A stretch of 64,000 nt of DNA from Phycisphaerae bacterium (lineage in GTDB: Bacteria > Planctomycetota > Phycisphaerae > Sedimentisphaerales > UBA12454): contig JBAZHC010000003.1 of assembly GCA_041652575.1 (NCBI GenBank), positions 62,001 to 126,000 of the forward strand. Direction: 5' to 3'. Positions 62,214 to 64,000 of this stretch are shown one piece after another. Position numbers and translations under genes: made by a program. Position 1 is the first letter of the stretch, and the number at the start of each line of letters is the position of its first letter. Below the pieces are notes generated by a model. The model searched no databases. It was not told where the DNA came from and saw only the letters and a program-made list of their open reading frames with translations.

Positions 62214-62331
62214 AATTAATAGTTTTGCTTTGTTTACGCCTAATGTAAGAAAAGAAGTAGTTCTCCGGCGGCCGGTAAGTTACTCAGTTGATTATTACGG
62301 AATATTTTTAGCCTGCATATTTATCAAATTT

Positions 62332-62868
62332 TTAAACAGAGTGGTTTATTATGCTAATAAGATAAAGTATAATATAAATTAAAGCTGCTATTCCTGAGGC
62401 AGAAATCGAGAAAAAAATAATAACTTTTGCACAATCTGATTCTGTCCATTTAGAAAATTGTTTGGCTTGGATACGATCAAAGCCTATTATAAAACTTAAA
62501 AGTTTCACAACCGATCTCAAGAGAAATCCGATTATCTGCAGAGCCCACCAAACCAGATTGAATGTATTGAACCACGCTCGTAAAGCATTTTTCTTGTAAG
62601 TATCTATATCACATCTTAATGCTATACTGATTTGTTGATAATCAAAAAGATTGAACTCGTATCATAGAGGAATTTGCTTAGGAGGAGAATTAGGTTGATT
62701 TTTAGACGAAAAAAATTCATAGATTTCGGGCCATTTCTTACAAAGGTCAGCATTAATTCTGTCATCTAAATTTCGGGATAAATAATCTTGTAATAAATTA
62801 TAGAATTCCTCTAAAGCTTTTATTCTTCGCTTATTCTCCATAATCGAAATATTATGATATACTTGCAT
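62332..62868 (-). pseudogene. Membrane protein gene interrupted by an in-frame TGA
   Basis: Reading from ATG 62868, 68 codons lead to TGA at 62664-62662. The same frame then continues without a stop for 109 more codons to 62332, giving 178 codons in total. The part after the TGA has two hydrophobic stretches (TFNLVWWALQIIGFLLRSVVKLLSFIIGF and VIIFFSISASGIAALIYIILYLIS), but no start codon with a ribosome-binding site other than a bare TTG at 62520. Both parts are A+T-rich and of similar composition. No family is recognised. It may be decayed, or read through. Confidence 0.6.
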
Positions 62869-62912
62869 AATCTCAGAAATATTTAATCTCAGGCATTATA
62901 TAAAATCTATAT

Positions 62913-63047
62913 CTAAAGAACAACTGCTATTACATTGCTTGGCAGACTTTCTCCTGCTGCGTTAACGGCTTTAATGCGGTATTCGAACCTTGTCATTTGC
63001 GGCTGGAATAAGTTATAGGTCGTTAGCCGCAAGTTACCTGAAATTTT
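62913..63047 (-). pseudogene. Remnant of a fibronectin type III-like C-terminus
   Basis: On the minus strand a 44-codon frame reads YNLFQPQMTRFEYRIKAVNA followed by AGESLPSNVIAVVL and TAG. This is the F-G strand end of a fibronectin type III domain (the Y-x-Y-R-V-x-A-V-N-x-x-G-x-S-x-P-S pattern). Upstream the frame meets TGA at once and no start exists, so it is a fragment of a lost gene. Confidence 0.6.
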
Positions 63048-63118
63048 TCAGTCTTATAATGTAAATCCTCATTTTTACTACTGAAAAAGCCTTTTTCAAA
63101 CTTTACCGTCCGAAAACC

Positions 63119-63361
63119 AGAGATGAAACGCTGCATATCAAGCATCATATTTCAATTCTCAAGCTTAATATGTCATATATGAAGCTTCATATGCCGTATC
63201 TTAAGCTTCATATGTCATAGATGAAGTGTCATATGCCGTATATCAAGCTTCATATGTCGTATATCAAGCTTGATATGTCGCAAAGTAAGCTTAATATGCC
63301 GCATATTAAGCATCAAATGCCGTGTTTCAAGTGTGAAATGCCCCGGTTCAAGCTTCAAAAA
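63119..63361. repeat. Array of about eleven 21-bp tandem repeats
   Basis: Units of exactly 21 bp start at 63140, 63161, 63182, 63203, 63224, 63245, 63266, 63287, 63308, 63329 and 63350 (the last one partial), with a degenerate unit before at 63119. The consensus is AAGCTTCATATGYCGTATAT plus C, with palindromic AAGCTT and CATATG in most copies. No spacers, so not CRISPR. Partial open frames occur on both strands (heptad R-H-M-K-L-D-I on the minus strand) but stop codons break each one. Confidence 0.85.
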
Positions 63362-63476
63362 CCTCTTGTCGAACGTAAAAAATCTTCGGGTAAATAAAAA
63401 ACAGTGTTACGCCGTCGCTAAACAAGTAATCCGCCTTTAAATATCTCTGTGTTTTCTGTGTTCTCTGTGGCTATTT

Positions 63477-64000
63477 TTATTTGACGAGCTTTTTGAACTC
63501 TTCCATAAGCAATTTTGTATATTTGCCGGGCTTGCCGTCGGCAATTTGCATTTCGTTAAATTTTACCACCGGCACAATATCCTTGCTCGAAACAGCGATA
63601 AAAAGCTCATCGGCATTTGTGGCTTCTTCGGCTTTTGTTTGTTTTTCGAGAAGTTCAAGGCCGGCGTTTTTGTAAATTTTCAGAACAAACTGCCTTGTTA
63701 TCGAAGGCAAAATATTCACAGCCAGCGGCGATGTCTGGAGTTTATCGCCGAAGATTGCGAAAAACGCGCTGGACGAGCCTTCTGTTATTCCGCCATTGTC
63801 ATCGACAAATATCGCTTCATCGCAGCCTCTTTTATGAGCCAAACGTTTGGCGAGCACATTCGGCAGAAGGTTCAGCGATTTGATATCGCATCGTTTCCAT
63901 CTCTTATCGGGAACGGTCATTGCCGATATGCCGGTTTGCTTTTGCCGGCTCGTATCTTCAATCTCTGTTACCATAAGAAAGAATCTTGGAGTCAGACCTT
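63477..64000 (-). CDS. Class IV aminotransferase, partial (continues beyond the window end)
   Basis: The frame is open to the window end; the visible 174 residues are the C-terminal part of a PLP fold type IV enzyme (branched-chain or D-amino-acid aminotransferase, or aminodeoxychorismate lyase). Markers are DIKSLNLLPNVLAKRLAHKRGCDEAIFVDDNGGITEGSSSAFF and the SITRQFVLKIYKNAGLE segment; each is shown here only as motif location near residues 38-80 and 97-113 of the visible part. The catalytic lysine should lie upstream of the window edge or at the beginning of this stretch. Substrate is not decidable from this part. Confidence 0.85.
   Translation of the reverse strand, partial: GLTPRFFLMVTEIEDTSRQKQTGISAMTVPDKRWKRCDIKSLNLLPNVLAKRLAHKRGCDEAIFVDDNGGITEGSSSAFFAIFGDKLQTSPLAVNILPSITRQFVLKIYKNAGLELLEKQTKAEEATNADELFIAVSSKDIVPVVKFNEMQIADGKPGKYTKLLMEEFKKLVK

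Noticed and set aside
63119..63361. CRISPR array
   Set aside because: Repeats are contiguous with no spacers, and no cas gene is nearby.

Overview
The window looks like a chromosomal segment of a planctomycete, probably of the class Phycisphaerae. This is inferred from gene content, not from a marker gene: a zinc-ribbon membrane protein of planctomycete style, dockerin-like EF-hand repeats on a secreted beta-helix protein, an exosortase/EpsI polysaccharide locus, Tat-exported redox proteins, and pyruvate:ferredoxin oxidoreductase, which suggests anaerobic metabolism. Most genes are on the minus strand in short operon-like runs. The A+T-richest stretches (about 16.6-17.4, 31.6-36.0, 38.8-40.8 and 59.5-63.4 kb) hold the least recognisable genes.

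Layout. 0-1.2 kb: a cut-off coiled-coil lipoprotein and a very small transcription unit (promoter, 22-codon lysine-rich ORF with consensus Shine-Dalgarno, strong terminator). 1.2-7.4 kb: nadD, convergent with a minus-strand run of pilT-like ATPase, zinc-ribbon membrane protein, MBL hydrolase, radical SAM enzyme and a RACo-like activator. 7.5-14.3 kb: tatC and tatA beside a redox module (DUF6599-like protein, Tat-exported DUF362 protein, NapH/NapG-like polyferredoxin, Tat-exported aldo/keto reductase, MauE/thioredoxin-like membrane protein). 14.3-23.2 kb: ion permease, SDR, a RAYT transposase with its REP hairpins around a HEPN-type gene, rmuC, a DUF11 lipoprotein, a DegT aminotransferase, a glycosidase-like protein and tRNA-Pro(CGG). 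23.3-31.6 kb: housekeeping genes (priA with an in-frame TGA, a heme-motif histidine kinase, aspS, trxA, scpA, trpS). 31.8-38.8 kb: secreted planctomycete proteins, one frameshifted, then lon and tRNA-Pro(GGG). 38.8-42.7 kb: hypothetical membrane genes and uup. 42.8-53.2 kb: a polysaccharide export/exosortase locus. 53.6-59.2 kb: lipoprotein, nifJ, and a secreted protein with five 56-residue repeats. 59.6-63.4 kb: an A+T-rich island. 63.5 kb to the end: a partial class IV aminotransferase.

The most interesting system is in that island: a three-gene cluster (59665-62213) that reads as a graspetide RiPP pathway. It has a 111-residue precursor with three copies of an alternating-threonine/acidic core, an MvdC/MvdD-type ATP-grasp ligase, and a multi-pass membrane protein of unknown role in place of the usual ABC transporter. 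The same island has a gene split by an in-frame TGA, a remnant of a fibronectin-type protein, and an array of about eleven 21-bp tandem repeats. Other points worth following are the in-frame TGA cutting off the conserved C-terminus of PriA, the REP family with compensatory stem changes around the RAYT gene, and the lysine-rich micro-ORF unit.
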